From Nageia nagi (taxonomy: Eukaryota; Pinophyta): DNA of 64,000 nucleotides. Within the stretch, counting starts at the first letter, position 1, and the number at the start of each line of letters is the position of its first letter. Position numbers and translations under genes: made by a program. Shown piece after piece: positions 44,850 to 57,882 of this stretch. Below the pieces are notes generated by a model. It ran no database searches. It was not told where the DNA came from and saw nothing but the letters and a program-made list of their open reading frames with translations. The DNA lies in NCBI GenBank assembly GCA_050084985.1, contig JBITNC010000001.1:59830001-59894000 (forward strand). The letters are read 5' to 3'.

Positions 44850-47800
44850 TTTGAGGGCAACTTCACCAACCTAATAACATCCTTAAGCTTACAAAATTGA
44901 GCTTCCGGAGGGGATTGATGAACAAATTAATAGAGTTTATGGTGGATAGATAATACTCTAGATGTATGATGCCATCAAGAACCTTCTCCCTGATAAGATG
45001 GGCATGGATTTCCACATGTTTTGTTTTCTGATGAAACATAGAATTCTTAGCTAAAGAAATAGCCAACTGATTATCTGAAGAAATCAAAGATGATACATCT
45101 TGCTCATACTTAATTTTTTTTAGAAGATGCCTTAGCCAAATGGCTTTCTAGGTTGCAATAGACGTGGCATTGTATTCAACTTCTGTGGTGAAAAGAGAAC
45201 TAATAGGCTACTTTTTGGAAGCCCAAGAGATAGCACTTGAACCAATGCTAAACACATACATAAAGGTTGATTTTCTATCATTTCCATTTCCTCCATAGTC
45301 AAAATTTGAGAATCCAAAGAGAACAAATGAAGGTAACTTAGAATACTTAAGAGCAAGATCCTTAATCTTTGTAACATACCTCAAGATTTGCTTAACAACA
45401 TTGCGATACTGAACATATGGTTTTTGCATGAATCGTACCATCATATTCACTACAAACGTAATATTTGGCCTAAATATAATCAAATATAAAAGACTAGCAA
45501 TTAATTACCTATAAACTGTAGCATCATCCAATTAAGAGTTGGAGCTCAGAGAAATAGTTATACTAGGATAGTAGTATATCTACATTCCTCCATTCCAAAC
45601 TTTGCAAGATGTTTGATATATACTTAGATTGATTGAGATAACTGTAATCCTTGTATTGATACACTTGCATTCCAAGATAGTAGTGCAAGATACCAAGATC
45701 AATCATTTCAAATGTTACCTTAAGTTTAGATATGCACTTGAATGATTTTATCATTATTCTCAATTATCAGAAGATCATCCACATAAAGGAGAATCAAGAT
45801 CACATCTTTTTCTTGATTGAGCACATATAGATCGGAGTTAGAAAAATACTTGGAGAATTCAATGTCTATAAAGTACCTTGAAATCTTTCTGTAGTAGGTT
45901 CAAGGTGCTTATTTAAGTCCATACAATGACTTCTTTGGCTTGCACACAAATGACTCTTTACCTTCCATAATAAACCCTTCTAGTTGATTCATGAAGATTT
46001 TCACATCTAAGTCACCATTGAGAAATGCACTCTTGACGTTAAGTTGAAAATTTTTTCATCTTTGAGCTGCAAAAAGAGCAAGGATAATTCTCACAGTAGG
46101 CATCTTTACCATGGGAGCAAAATTTTCTTCATAATCTACATCGTATTTCTAAGCAAAACCTTTGGCTATTAACCTTGCCTTGTATTTCTCAATATCTCCA
46201 ACTGAATTGAACTTGAACTTGTAGATCCATTTATTACCAATCACATTCTTCTCATTGGGATAAGGAACCAAATCTTAAGTTTCATTTTTCATAAGCGTCT
46301 CATACTCCACTTTTATAGCTTCCATCAGCACTCATGTTTAGAAGCTTCTTTGAAGGTTGAAGGCTCATGCTTGTTGTAAATCTTGGCAAATAAGGATTTT
46401 TTCAAAGTCATGCTCATTTTTACCTTTTGTGTTGGAGAATTTGTTTTTTGAGATGACTTGTTACATTAATATCTAACCATTAAGGTGCAACTTAAGAGTC
46501 CTCTAGATCATTAAGATCCTCATTAGAAGTAAAATTTTCAAGAATTTCATTGCACTTTACATCCCTTAAAATAAACATGGCTTTATAGAATGGAGAGTAG
46601 AGCCTGTAGTCTTTATACTGACAGTCATAACCTACAAAGATGCATTTTTCAGCTTTTTTATCTAATTTTTTTTTCTCAAAAATAATGTAAGAGAATACTT
46701 CACAACTAAACACACTAAGATGAGAAATATTAGGTTTTCTTTCTGACCATGCTTTAAAAAGAGTTTTACTCTGAACGACTTTTGTGGGACACCTACTCAA
46801 GATGTAAATAGTAGTCCTCACAACTTCACCCATAAGAAACTAGGAAGATTACCCAACATGCATTTAACCATCTTCATAATTATTCTATTTTTCCTTTTGG
46901 TAACACCATTCTGTTGAGAAGTGTAAAGAATCATAAATTACCTCTTGATCCCATACTTAGCATAATAGTCATTGAACTCATTGCTGCTATATTCTCTCCT
47001 ATTATTTGATCTCAATATCTTAATTTTAAGGTTAGTTTGATTCTCAACAAAGACCTTAAAAACTTTAAAACTCTCAAAGCTTTGATCTTTGTGCTCAAGT
47101 AGATACCCAAAGGTCATCATACTAAAGTCATTAATGAAGATCAAGATGTAAGATGCTACTCCAAGCGACTTAGTCTGAAATAGACTCATCAAATCTGAAT
47201 GTAGAAGTTGAAGAGATTGAGATGCTCTTATTGCTTTATCTTTTTTAAAATTTTATTTATACATCTTACCAAGAATGCACTTCTTGCATAGACCAATAGA
47301 AGAAGAAATTGAAGGCAAACCTTCCATAAATTTTTGGTCTTTCATGGCTTGAATACTTTTATGGTTAAGGTGCCCTAAACATTGGTGCCAAAGATTACCT
47401 CTAGAAGACACACTAGAAGCAAGACACATCTTTAATAGAACTTAATCCATAATTTAGAGGTTATCTTTCATAAATCTTTTAACCAAAGTGGTAAGTCCTT
47501 TCTTAATGCACCAAGACTAAGATTCGAACTCAAAAGAAAAACTTTTTTCTAGCAACTTGGATTACAGAGAGAAGGTTCATCCTTAACTTAAGAACATAAA
47601 GAATATTTTCAATAACCTTTTCATGAATCAACACACTCTTAATTCCTTAGACTTCAAGAGTAAAGTTATCATCTATCACAACCATATCTTTTTTATACTA
47701 GTGAAAGTTCTCAAACTTTTCTTTTTCAAAGCATAGGTGATTAGTGCAACCAGAATCAATAATCTAATTAAATGAAAAAAGCAAAACATGGAGTAAAGCA

Positions 47801-48790
47801 CAATAGCAAAACCAACATAAATATTCTTCTTTTCTTTGTAATCCTTTACATTTCCATTACCTTTGTACTTTTTCTCTCTTTTCTTTTTATAACAATCAAC
47901 TTCTTTGTGACCTTGATGCCATAATAGTTACAATTACCATCAAATTTTTTCTTAGGATAAAGATTGTTTGCTTTACTTTTTCTATCTCTTTGCTTGAAGT
48001 GGTTGTTATTACTATTGTTCTTATTGTTATTGTTATTTCTATTGTTACCATTATTGTTCTTGTTGTTGCTATTGTAGCCATTGCCTCTTTTCTCAAACTT
48101 TTAGAATAAGGATAAGATTTCTTTTAATGGTTGAACTTCTTATTGAAATAAGTTTTGATTAACTCAAGAGCAATGTTATTATCTTTACAAGAAAAATCAA
48201 CACTTTATTGTTAAGGGTTTCTTCATGCTTTAATAGGTGCCTAGAAAGGTTCTCAAGGGAAAAGAATTTTTTAATCATCAAGTCTTATTTCCATAACTGT
48301 TACAAAGTTTTCAAACTATGAAGAAAGTCTTTGAAGAATGATGAAAATTATGAATTCATCATTGATCCAATTGCATCTACAAGTAATAAGTTGGGTCCTT
48401 AGGTTAATGATTTTGTTCAAGTAGATTGCAACATTTTCATCTTCCCCTTGACGAGATTGAAGCAACTTTTGAAAAATGGTAAACCTTATTGAAAAATTTG
48501 AACAAGGTAGATTTTTTTAAGCTTATCCCAAGCTTCCTTTGCTAAGGTTGAAGAGAAAATAATTAAGAGCATATCATCTAAAACTACACGGTAAATCATG
48601 GAGGTTGCTAACTCATTCTTCATGTTGTAAGCCTCTAATGCCTTCTCATCTATAGGAGGTACAAAGTTCTCATTCACTGTTTACCAAAGCTTCCTTGCTT
48701 GTAATTCAACTCTCATCTGTGATTCCTAAATCTCAAAGTTGGAACCATCAAGAATGTGTTTAGGTAAAAAAGATTCTCTCATTTGCTACA
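44850..48790 (-). pseudogene. Element E gag-pol remnant
   Basis: From 48790 leftwards: gag (H-I-L-D-G-S-N, then the 48677-48486 frame with EKALEAYNMKNELATSMIYR), an Asn-rich tract of about 25 residues (about 48080-48000, best seen in the frame giving repeated AAC/AAT codons), a degraded zinc-knuckle region near 47920, integrase (47192-46492, with TFGYLLEHKDQ and PNISHLSVFSCEVF), RT (about 46260-45563), and RNase H (45483-45208 and 45087-44863, with DNQLAISLAKNSMFHQKTKH). Numerous stops and frameshifts. Confidence 0.8.
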
Positions 48791-48959
48791 TAAGAATATG
48801 AAAAATAATAAGCATGTGGTTATTAACATTATATGTTAAGTTTTAATCAAGTAAAAAATACATTTTAACTTTAACATAAAAGATATGCATGATTTGATTC
48901 ACAAGTGTAAATATTTTACAACTCAAATAATCCATGTACTCAAATACATTTCTCATGTC

Positions 48960-49600
48960 AAAAATCATAGATTTAGAGTGACATTGTTGAGGCTTGTTTT
49001 CTTATCTAAAATTAGGTCTTCACTTGGATGCCCACATAAGAGGAACTCAAGTACTACCAATCTTCAACTAGTTCGCCTTGATCAATTTTATACTTTCTCA
49101 CAAAGAGAAGTACCTACTATTTTTTTAGGTTATGATGTTTATTAGATCGATCAAATTATTAATCTTGATTAGGTTTCAATTTTTCCCCTAAGTTATCAAG
49201 ATAATCTCTAAATGGACATGTGGAAATTTGGTATCACTACACACATGTCTATCCACCTATTGGAGTTATGTCTAGACCAACAGAAAACTTAGCATAATTG
49301 AAAATTACAAACTTTTCACCATTTGGATCATTGGACCTAAAGGCTCCAATCTGCCTATCCTCACCTCATGACTCCCTTAAACAAGTCATGTTGCGAAATA
49401 TTTGTGCGGATGTGTTCATTTTAGAGGGTTACTTATATCAATGTTTGCATTTTTATTTTGCATAAGTAAATAAAGCAAAAGATGAAACATGAAGTAAAGA
49501 GCATGAATAAAATATCATCCATTTAAAAAATTTGAAACCTATGTGTCCAATGGGTTTTGTTTACCAACCCCTAAAGGACATCTTTATATCATTTCTAATT
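48960..49600 (-). other. Conserved noncoding leader of E
   Basis: Homologous to the leaders of C, D and F. The pairing arms are ACTTG (49022-49026) and CAAGT (49048-49052). Compared with ACCTG and CAGGT in C and F, both arms have changed so that pairing is kept. Confidence 0.7.
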
Positions 49601-50309
49601 TTGCACAAGTCCATTCTTGCATAAGGAAGTAGATTGAATCATAACTTAAGATTTTAAACATGCATTATTTGATTTAAAACAAATTAAGTATTCAACTTAA
49701 ATTTTAAATCCTTAAGCATTTATCACCAAATTAAATTCTAAACAAGTATTAGACATGCATAAAAAAATTAAGTAATAAGCATGCAACTTTGACATAAGGA
49801 TTTTAAGTAAAAAATTCACATAATATTTTCTCCCCTTTTTACTTAAAAAATTGCTAATAGCATTCCTCCATATAAAAAAGTTTTTGCCTTAGTAAAACAA
49901 TATCATGTTTACACTAATAATAGTCATTTTACTTAAGTAAATTGCCATTAAAATTATTCTAAAAAAAATAATATTTTCCATATTTTAAAAAAATAGGAGA
50001 GCATTTTAAGAGTAATGATGATAATTTTACTCATTATCTAATTTCAGGCCATCTACTTACTCTAGAGTAATGAAATCATGACAATGCATTAATTTTGGAG
50101 TATAAGAAATGCTAAGAGCATTTAATAAGGAATGGCTTGTGAGGGTAATAGATAAAACATGTCTTATAAGCAACCAAAAAAATGCACCAACAAAATCATT
50201 AAATGAGAGCCCCTAAGTAGGTTGAAAAAGAAGCATGCAAGCAACCTAAAAAAATTAGAGAAAGAAAAATAAATGAAGGGGCTATACAATAAAACATTGT
50301 GTAGGTTTA

Positions 50310-50640
50310 AGAGTAAAGGGAGTAACAAGTAGCAAAGGGTGAAGCGAATGGAGGAGTCGATCGTAAGGGCTTGGCGTAGGTTGGGCGAGGGGTTTTTCCA
50401 AACAATACATAGTTCAAACCATTAGAGGTAGACAAGGAGACACGAAGGGATGGCAGAGGTGGAGGTGTTGGTAGGGGAGCAAGAGGCACTAGAAGAGCCA
50501 TGCAGGTGAAGGAGATGGGAGGCGCATAAAGGATGCTGAGTGCAAATAAGCACAATGAGTATGAGTAATCAACACCATCGCCCTTTTGAGGAGAAAATAG
50601 ATGCGTTGGGCATTGCAAGAAGTTTTTCACCATCTAGGGT
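50310..50640 (-). other. GC-richer leader segment of E
   Basis: A segment of about 330 bp with raised G+C and an open minus-strand frame (50633-50307, rich in Pro, Leu and Ser) without any known domain. It lies in the same leader interval as the GC-rich segments of D and F but shows no obvious sequence similarity to them. Confidence 0.55.
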
Positions 50641-51373
50641 CTTGGAGAAAATGGCAACCAATTTCTCAAGTGATACCAATGACTTTGAACAAAGAGAATG
50701 GGTTTGGTCGATTTAGGCATTATCACCCCATTTTTTTGTAAAAAAAAATGTACAAGGCTTTCTAAAATAAAAAAAATTAAAGGAAATACAATTTTACACA
50801 TCTCCCTTCCCCCTTTTTTTGGAAAAGAAATACTTGTATCTTTTTGTAGAGTAAATGCAATTTTTATATTTTAACATTTCTACAAAGTATATTTTTTAAA
50901 AATATATATATTTTGTAGAGAAAAAAAAGGCTACCTTTTTTTAATAAGCTAAAAAATAGCCTTACAAGATGCAAAACAAAAAAAATCTCTTCTAAAAAAA
51001 GATATTATTTTTTTAAAAATAATTTTTTATATTATGCTCTTGAATAGAAAATATATCAATGTATTAAGCAATTTTGTAAAAAAATTGCAACTAACATAAG
51101 AAGTTAGTAAAGTAAGAAAAAGAAATTGCATTATATAGCTATTTTGATCATATTTTGCAAAAAAAAGGAACTAACACATAGCAAATATTATGTTAGTAGT
51201 ATAATGTAATAATCTAAAAAACAAATTAACCAAGAAGGAAGGAATTTATACCTTCTCTTAGTTTTACCTCAATAATGAAGAGTAGGATGAGGAATGAGGA
51301 TCACCAAGATGTTGAAGAAGAGATTCCACACCAAGGATGTGAAGAGGAGCCTCCAATATGCTCTGATACCAAA

Positions 51374-51871
51374 TGAGAGAATTGAACTATAACATGAACA
51401 ACTCTAAACTCTCAAATCTCATGAAAGCTCACAAAATATATACTAACTCACAAAGCAATCTCACAAAGATAACATAAGCTGTAAGTGGTTCCTCCAACTA
51501 GGAGTACATCCACTAATTATATCTTTACTTCAATCACAAATACAACTCTCTTACAATCCCCCTAATCTCAACTCCTATGCACTATCCTATAGCATAACTT
51601 TACTCCACAAATTGGTATATAATTACAAAGAGAGAGCCTTCTATTTATCGGCCAAAATCCTCTTTGGATCACCCTTTTGATCCAATGTACAAAAGCATGA
51701 CATGCATATCTTTTTACCCAAGGGGCATGCTCATGACATGGAGTGTAGGACAAGTTACATTATCATGTTCACTTAAATACTTAAGGTATCAAATGATACC
51801 CTTAAGTATTAGTCAACTTACATAGAAGATTATTACATAACCTTTACAATAATGCATTATACATTCCAACA
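51374..51871 (-). repeat. 5' LTR of element E
   Basis: Homologous to 43624-44123. The palindrome is at about 51778-51809. The TATA-like site seen in the other copies is altered (CTATTTATCGG on the plus strand, near 51641). Confidence 0.9.
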
Positions 51872-52362
51872 AGTAGTCTCCAGCCCCTTCATTCTCTTGC
51901 ATCCTCAAGTTCTCAAATGCCCTTCTCAAGGTTTGTACTAGACCTCTTTCACTTGGTTACTACCTTGGTAAACTTCTTGCAATTCTTTCCAAGCTTTAGT
52001 AGATAACTTGAAACCTACAATCTATGGAAATACGCTCTTATCTAGGGCTAAATTTAATATGGTAGAGTGCTATATAATTCTTCTTTTTCTCCTCCTTATT
52101 TATATTTTTAGCATCATCAATAAGTAAGATCCAATCAATGGTTTAAGATATCCATCCTCCATAATATCCTAAAGATCTTTGCCCACCAATAAAGTCTTTG
52201 TCTTGATGCTCCAATACCCATAGTCATCAGACTCTAGAATGTGAAGAAAGTTTGTATTTCTTGTCATAGTAACATAAACAAATATCTCAAATAACAACTT
52301 AGTAAAATGCTATTAAGATCAAAACTTCAAACCTTGCAACCAAATTATCTTTGACACCAAAA
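51872..52362 (-). pseudogene. N-terminal gag of element A and its primer site
   Basis: Leftwards from about 52270 the minus strand reads TRNTNFLHILESDDYGYW, the Copia gag N-terminus, and later LRRAFENLRMQENEG, the UBN2 core, ending where E is inserted. Frames are broken. The primer site variant TGGTGTCAAAG lies at 52349-52359, three bases from the LTR. Confidence 0.78.
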
Positions 52363-52876
52363 TAAGGTTTATAATACAAACTCAAATAACATCAATATTT
52401 AAAAGATGAAGAAACTAAGTGGAATTATCATTCATCAAATTAGAATTAACAATCGAGATGAATTTATGAACTATATTAACTAAAATAAGGAAATTAAAAA
52501 ATGGAAACAATACAACCCAAACATTGATATAGTAACAAAGGAAACTAAAAGAAAAATCAAAGCTACAACCTATAATAGCTCAATAGTAATCCAATTCCAT
52601 CCAATTCTATGCAATGGAATTAACAAAAGAATAACTATTCTATGTCTACTCTAACCTAAGATACTTGAAGAATTAGTTACAAGATGGATTCTCATGTTAC
52701 ATGAAACTACAGTTACAAAGAATCTATGTGTAACACCTTAAGAATCAAATTGAAAAGAACTACATCATTGGCATTGGTAGGCATGTTGGTATTGAGTGTC
52801 TATTAGGAGCATTGATGTTGGCATAATTGTTTATGCTTGCAAAATAGATGTCATAAGATGAAGTCAATCTCCAACA
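52363..52876 (-). repeat. 5' LTR of element A
   Basis: A 514-bp homologue of 8129-8610, ending in CCAACA before the TGATT duplication. The left end reads TA in place of TG. About 30 bp of its extra length is near 52800-52850. Confidence 0.88.
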
Positions 52877-54730
52877 TGATTGTAGACAAACGATAGCTTG
52901 ACTACAACACAATGGAACAACCAATGAATTCAAACTTGGGACATCCCAAAGATGAGTCAAAGCATTAACAAATATGTTGTCCCCTTGGGGATGGTGGATT
53001 TTCCTTATTTTTTGAATTATATTCCATTATTTTTTTGATCTTGTACCTCTTCCATCCTATAAAAATTAATTATCAACCATAATATTCTCATTTCCCTCTC
53101 TCAAATCCTAGTCATAAGAATTCCTTTAGCTGAAGCTAATTCCATTAGTTGAAATATTCTTTGGAGAAGCCTTAAGATGCTTAGTCCACCCAATCTGCTT
53201 GCCCCTAACACTTTTTGACAATGGTGTTCATTGCCTCTAATGTGATTTAGTTTCTTGTAACAATACCACATATGAGTTATCTTCTAAAATCATTCTTTTG
53301 GTAAACAATTATCTAATCCCCTTCCATCCATGTGTGTACAATCATTGGGTCTCCATATTATAGAATTTTTCTATGCACTTCACCATTCCAAATTCTAACA
53401 CTTGTTAATTATTTAAGGCAATTTTTTAATACCCTTGCATTCCATGTGAGTACAATAAATGGGTCTCCATATTATAGAAGTTGGCTATGAACTTCACCAT
53501 TCCAAATTCTCACATTTGTTCTTCATTTTGGTGCACTTTTCCTTATCTTTTTTTTCCAATGTATGTGTACTTGACTTATTTTTCTTCTTCTTGATATAAT
53601 TGATTCCAAGTGTTGGTTTCTTTGTGTTCTTCTTTGCCACTCCCACAATGACATCCCTTGGTGAGTGTTGTTATAACATGTGTACTACCATGGCTCCTTC
53701 CTTGTCACTCCTTGTAAGAATGTATCTATCTAGTTTCTAAGGTTGTGTTTGTATCCCTTGCATGTCTTGCTCTTCTTTACCTTTGTTATAATTATGTTAT
53801 TTTAGGAGGTGTTATGCATATTTTTCTACTCCAACATAGGGGTGTACTCTTTAGTGGTCTATCATTCTCTTTATTACTATTGGATCATGTAACTATATGA
53901 TTCCATATGTGAAGTCTCTTACCCTTCCATTCAATCATCTAATTTAAGAATTTCATATTATTTTAAAATAATTCTTTCAAATTAGATGTTGTTTCTATTT
54001 CCCTCTTTATTTAGTTTTTTTTCCTCTTTCTTGATAGTTATTTCTTGGGATTATCCTCCATACTATTTGAAATCCTTAATTTCATTTTTGATAGGGGATT
54101 TTCAAAATGGTATTGGGTTATTACACTTCCTCTTGCACTATTTTTGGTAAATTCTTTACTATATTCCTATACTGATGAAAACCTCTAGATATAAAGAGGA
54201 TTTATTCATAATCCAATTGTGCCTCCATGTATTTTCTCCAACTCTTAATTTGATTTCTACTGAAAGCATCTTATCCAAGTTCATCTCCACACGTGTATTC
54301 TTTTATTTTCTACTAACTCTTCTTCTATTGATTCCTTGATATTCCTATGTATGTGCCTAACAAGTTCCCAATCATTTACAAGATATCCTAGTTCTCTCCA
54401 AAATTCTAGTGGAAGGGAAAAGAGATTAAGTGACATTGAAATTACAAATGGCTCCATTTGAGGATCAAATGTTGGTCTCCAAGATTTCATGAGGAACCTT
54501 GCAAGTCCAATATTTTAGAGTCCTCATTTGAAAGCTTTGATCATATTATATATCAATATAAATTCCACTATAAAGTAAATATTTGTAAACAACTAGATAT
54601 CCACTTCTCCTTGTGGATCCCAATGTTTCCTTTCCATTTATATGAAGTGGTGGTTGTATGGCATCAACCCCATGGATTTGCAAACCAAGGAATGGGTGGA
54701 ATTATAAATGATATTGTCAATAATTAATTT
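52877..54730 (-). mobile_element. LINE-1: 5' part (ORF1 and start of ORF2)
   Basis: This continues the LINE interrupted at 8128. The 54490-54281 frame reads SWRPTFDPQMEP and then LPLEFWRELGYLV, the C-terminal half of the DUF4283-type domain of plant LINE ORF1. Degraded sequence up to about 54720 gives the first half. Residues from 53300 down to 52877 (for example the 52960-52760 region) should be the start of the ORF2 endonuclease but are too decayed to align with confidence. The 5' end of the element is not defined. Confidence 0.65.
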
Positions 54731-55600
54731 TTTTATTTTCAAGATAGAAATAGAGTCCATCATAGAGAAAAATTCATTTATTCATACTTTGTTTGTTGTT
54801 GTGTCATTTCTTATTTCATGTTCATGCATACTTTTAGTGGCTTAAGCCCATGTACTATAGTTACTCTTCACTAATTTTACAAACAAGTGATGATTTAAAG
54901 ATTTTCCTTGATTATATTTTTATGGATATGCTTGGGTTTGATTTCCTCCTAAAGAGGCCTCCATGGTTGAAACACTATTTTATTTTATTTTCTTCTACTT
55001 CAAAAGGAAAGTAGATACCTTAATATATTCTCTAAAAATTAAAAATATAATTAAAATTTACCATGCACTAATGGAAGTTATGAGGGTTTTGTTTTTGTTT
55101 TTTTCCCACATACTCTCAAACCCTTTTTCCTTTTCTTATAGCTTTGATTGCATTTGAGTTTGTGACAACCAAGTGCCCCTATGAATGACCTTCATGCATG
55201 CCCCATGTGTTGATGTCGACCTTCTTCATGAAAATATTATCATTTTAGGTTTTCTAAATGTCAAATATCCTCACAAAAATGTTCACTCTTCTTGCCTAAT
55301 ATAATTATAGGATTTTTCCCCTCTAGGCATCCATAGCTTGTGCATGTCATTTGAGGTCCTATTCCTATATAAACCTTACTTCATGAGAAACATGAAGCTT
55401 GCATGACTAGCCATATCTAATCCATGAGTTTAATATTATGCTAAAAAGAATTATGTTTATGTTTATTATTCCTTTATGTATGATTCTTTTGATATTATAT
55501 CCTCTTTTATTTCATGACATATTCCTATGCAAACTTTATTTTTGTTTCATTCTTATAAGTTTTTCTTCTCCATTATTTGTTATAAAATCTTATACAAAAT
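54731..55600. other. AT-rich stretch between LINE-1 and LINE-2
   Basis: It may include the 5' UTR of LINE-1. Frames at 54963-55157 and 55438-55632 are hydrophobic, low-complexity and unsupported. No repeat ends or RNA genes are visible. Confidence 0.4.
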
Positions 55601-57882
55601 TTGGATTTTTTTTTTTAATTTTTTTATTATGAATTCTCATCCCCCTCATTTTTGATAATAGGGTAAATATATTATAAAAAAGTGTGGGTTTTAATAGGAT
55701 CCCAAAACTTGTAACATGATATCTCTTTGAAACATGGACAAAATGAAGTTATAATACTACCTAACTATCATCTAAAGTTAGCCAAAATGTAACCCCCTTA
55801 CATATAATATCAGAAAACTACACATATCATGATCAACTTGGCTACTTAGTTGAGATTAAACCTAGATAATTACCTTATTTAGAACTATATATATCAAAAT
55901 CATAGACTATATGCTTGCAATAAAAAATACACATAGTAAATTACATAGAACCTTCCTTACTCCTTTAGATCTTTATCAATAATAGTAGTAAGAACCCATA
56001 CTTTTCCATCAGATGATTTCTTGATGGAAACTTTGGTGTTTTTCTTCCTGCTTAATCTTCTCCCTGTAACCTTAGTCTTCTCATTTGGAGTCATTGGACC
56101 ATGTCCCCTTGGGTCTTCTTCTCACGATCAATATTTAGATTCAGTTTACCTTCTTTGATCCATGCCACAAAAAATGGTATTACAAAGTTCATTTGGATTA
56201 TTAGGGCTCCCTCATCCATCTATTTTCTATTTCATCTCATATTACCTACATAAAATTATAGTGGATAAACATGTATCCATTGATTCTTCATTTTCTTTAC
56301 ACATGATACACCAATTTGGGAATATTAGTGCTTTCTTTTTCAAATTATCATTTCTGTGTATTATGTTTAATGATGTAGTCCATATGAAGAAAAGCATTTT
56401 AGGGATCAAGTTTTTGTTCCATACCTTACTCCACAACACCCCCCCATTTATCTTTTTCATTAATATTCAACCAATCATATCCAAGATTAATACATTTTTT
56501 TTTTACTTTTTTTCTGATCTATCCAAAATATGGCATCTACTTTGTTGGTGTACAATATTATATATCCTTTCAACTTCTCAATTTTTGCTATTTGACTTCA
56601 ATTTTGATATATGAAGCATGAGGGATCTTCCACATAGCCTGATTTCCCTCAATCTTTATATAGTGATATACCTTTACCCTTATATTAGATTTAACCCAAA
56701 TAATTTATAAATTCCATTCATTATACTATATTAGAGATGTCTTATTAATTTATGGGTCATATTAAGAGAAGACCTTCCTAGCATTACTAATCTCCCATTT
56801 TGAATTTCTCTAAATATTATTTACTGGCATCTAACAAACCATTCCCAAATGAGGAACCCTTTAGGGGATTGAATACTCCTAGGAAACTATTATCAATTTT
56901 TAAGTATTTATGCTTGCATATCTTAATGAATTCGATGTCCACTCCACTTCCTAATCTTCATACCAATTTCATTCGTATAGCTTGGTTAATCCTTTAGATT
57001 TGTCTAATCCCTAAACCTCGCTCTTTTTCCTTGCATATTTTTTGTCAAGCTACCAAGACTAGTCTTTTCTTTTCCTAGACCCCTATCCATATGAACTTCC
57101 ACATATTTGGTTAATATAATGAGCTACTAAAGCTGAAATTTTAAAAATATTAGCCATGTAAATAGGAATGCTTTGAAGGGTTGACTTGATTAATTGAACC
57201 ATACTTGCCAAACTCAATAAAGCCCCTTTCCATACCTTCATTTTATTTTGAATTTGGTCAATAACCCCCTTAAAAAATTATTTATTTGTCCCACATTAAA
57301 ATAGAGGTATGCATAATAAATTTAAGGTAAAACAATGATCTTTCATTGGAAAATATTTGTTATTTTTTCTTATCTCCATTCTAGAATATTGAAGAAATAC
57401 AACCTTGTATTCGAAACATTCTCATAAGTATTTTGAATTCTCTTGAAATACTAAGATTCCCTTATAAATGCCTTCCAAAATAGGATTGTACCAACAAATT
57501 TATGATGTGTAATTTTCTCACATGTTGGGGCTGGGCAAATTCCTTGAAAATGACCAACTAGGTTGGTTTCCTTAAAAAGATCTATAAAGGGATTCAACAA
57601 GTATAATGAATAAATAATGGTAGATAAGGTCACCCTAATGTATCCCTCATGTAGCATTGAAGAATCATGATGCTTCCACATTTACCAATACAAATAATGC
57701 AACAATAGAAGTGCAAGTTTTAATCTAATCTCTCCATGTTAGATTGAATTTGAACTTTTCCAAGACTTGATCTAGAAACTTCCAAGAAACTCCATCATAT
57801 GCTTTTGGCATATCCAACTTAATGATCATACCTTCTTCCTTTTAATTTTTATTTAATGGATAGTTTCATGCATAAAAATTAT
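55601..57882 (-). mobile_element. LINE-2: 3' half of an L1-type LINE
   Basis: Minus strand, read from 57882. RT begins with MIIKLDMPKAYDGVSWKFL (about 57830-57775). The catalytic box near 57490 has become HKFVGTIL, so an Asp is lost and the other replaced. A zinc-binding segment follows (56460-56242, F-x-W and C-I-M-C). The ORF2 C-terminus is very clear: a basic tail ending VSIKKSSDGKVWVL and LKE before a stop near 55965. The T-rich run at 55610-55630 marks the probable 3' poly-A end. The 5' side is cut by a partial LTR at 57883. Confidence 0.75.

Larger units (their letters stand above)
43624..51871 (-). mobile_element. Second-family Copia element E, inserted in gag of A
   Basis: LTRs are at 43624-44123 (500 bp) and 51374-51871 (498 bp), with flanking 5-mers AATAG (43619-43623) and AGTAG (51872-51876), one transition apart. 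The primer site TGGTATCAGAGC on the minus strand (51360-51371) is intact. The LTRs differ at roughly thirty places by eye, so this copy is much older than F. Coding regions are broken but legible throughout, including the Asn-rich gag tract. Confidence 0.9.
8129..52876 (-). mobile_element. Copia element A, outermost member of the nest
   Basis: Element A is flanked by the 5-bp duplication TGATT (8124-8128 and 52877-52881) and bounded by LTRs of 482 bp (8129-8610) and 514 bp (52363-52876). Its own sequence is 8129-11344, 43438-43623 and 51872-52876; everything else is later insertion. On the minus strand the order is gag (two pieces), INT, RT, RNase H, which is the Copia order. The primer site next to the 5' LTR (52349-52359) reads TGGTGTCAAAG on the minus strand, a variant of the usual initiator-Met-tRNA site. 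Protease, the gag C-terminus and the start of INT are missing, removed by a deletion at about 43437. The element is dead: many stops, and FVDE instead of YVDD. Confidence 0.9.

Noticed and set aside
47896-48096. Thr/Ile-rich 66-residue frame in E
   Set aside because: It is a shifted reading of the AAC/AAT tract of gag. The gag frame gives Asn runs matching F.
55438-55632. Hydrophobic 64-residue frame as a membrane protein
   Set aside because: It results from T-rich DNA next to the probable poly-A end of LINE-2.
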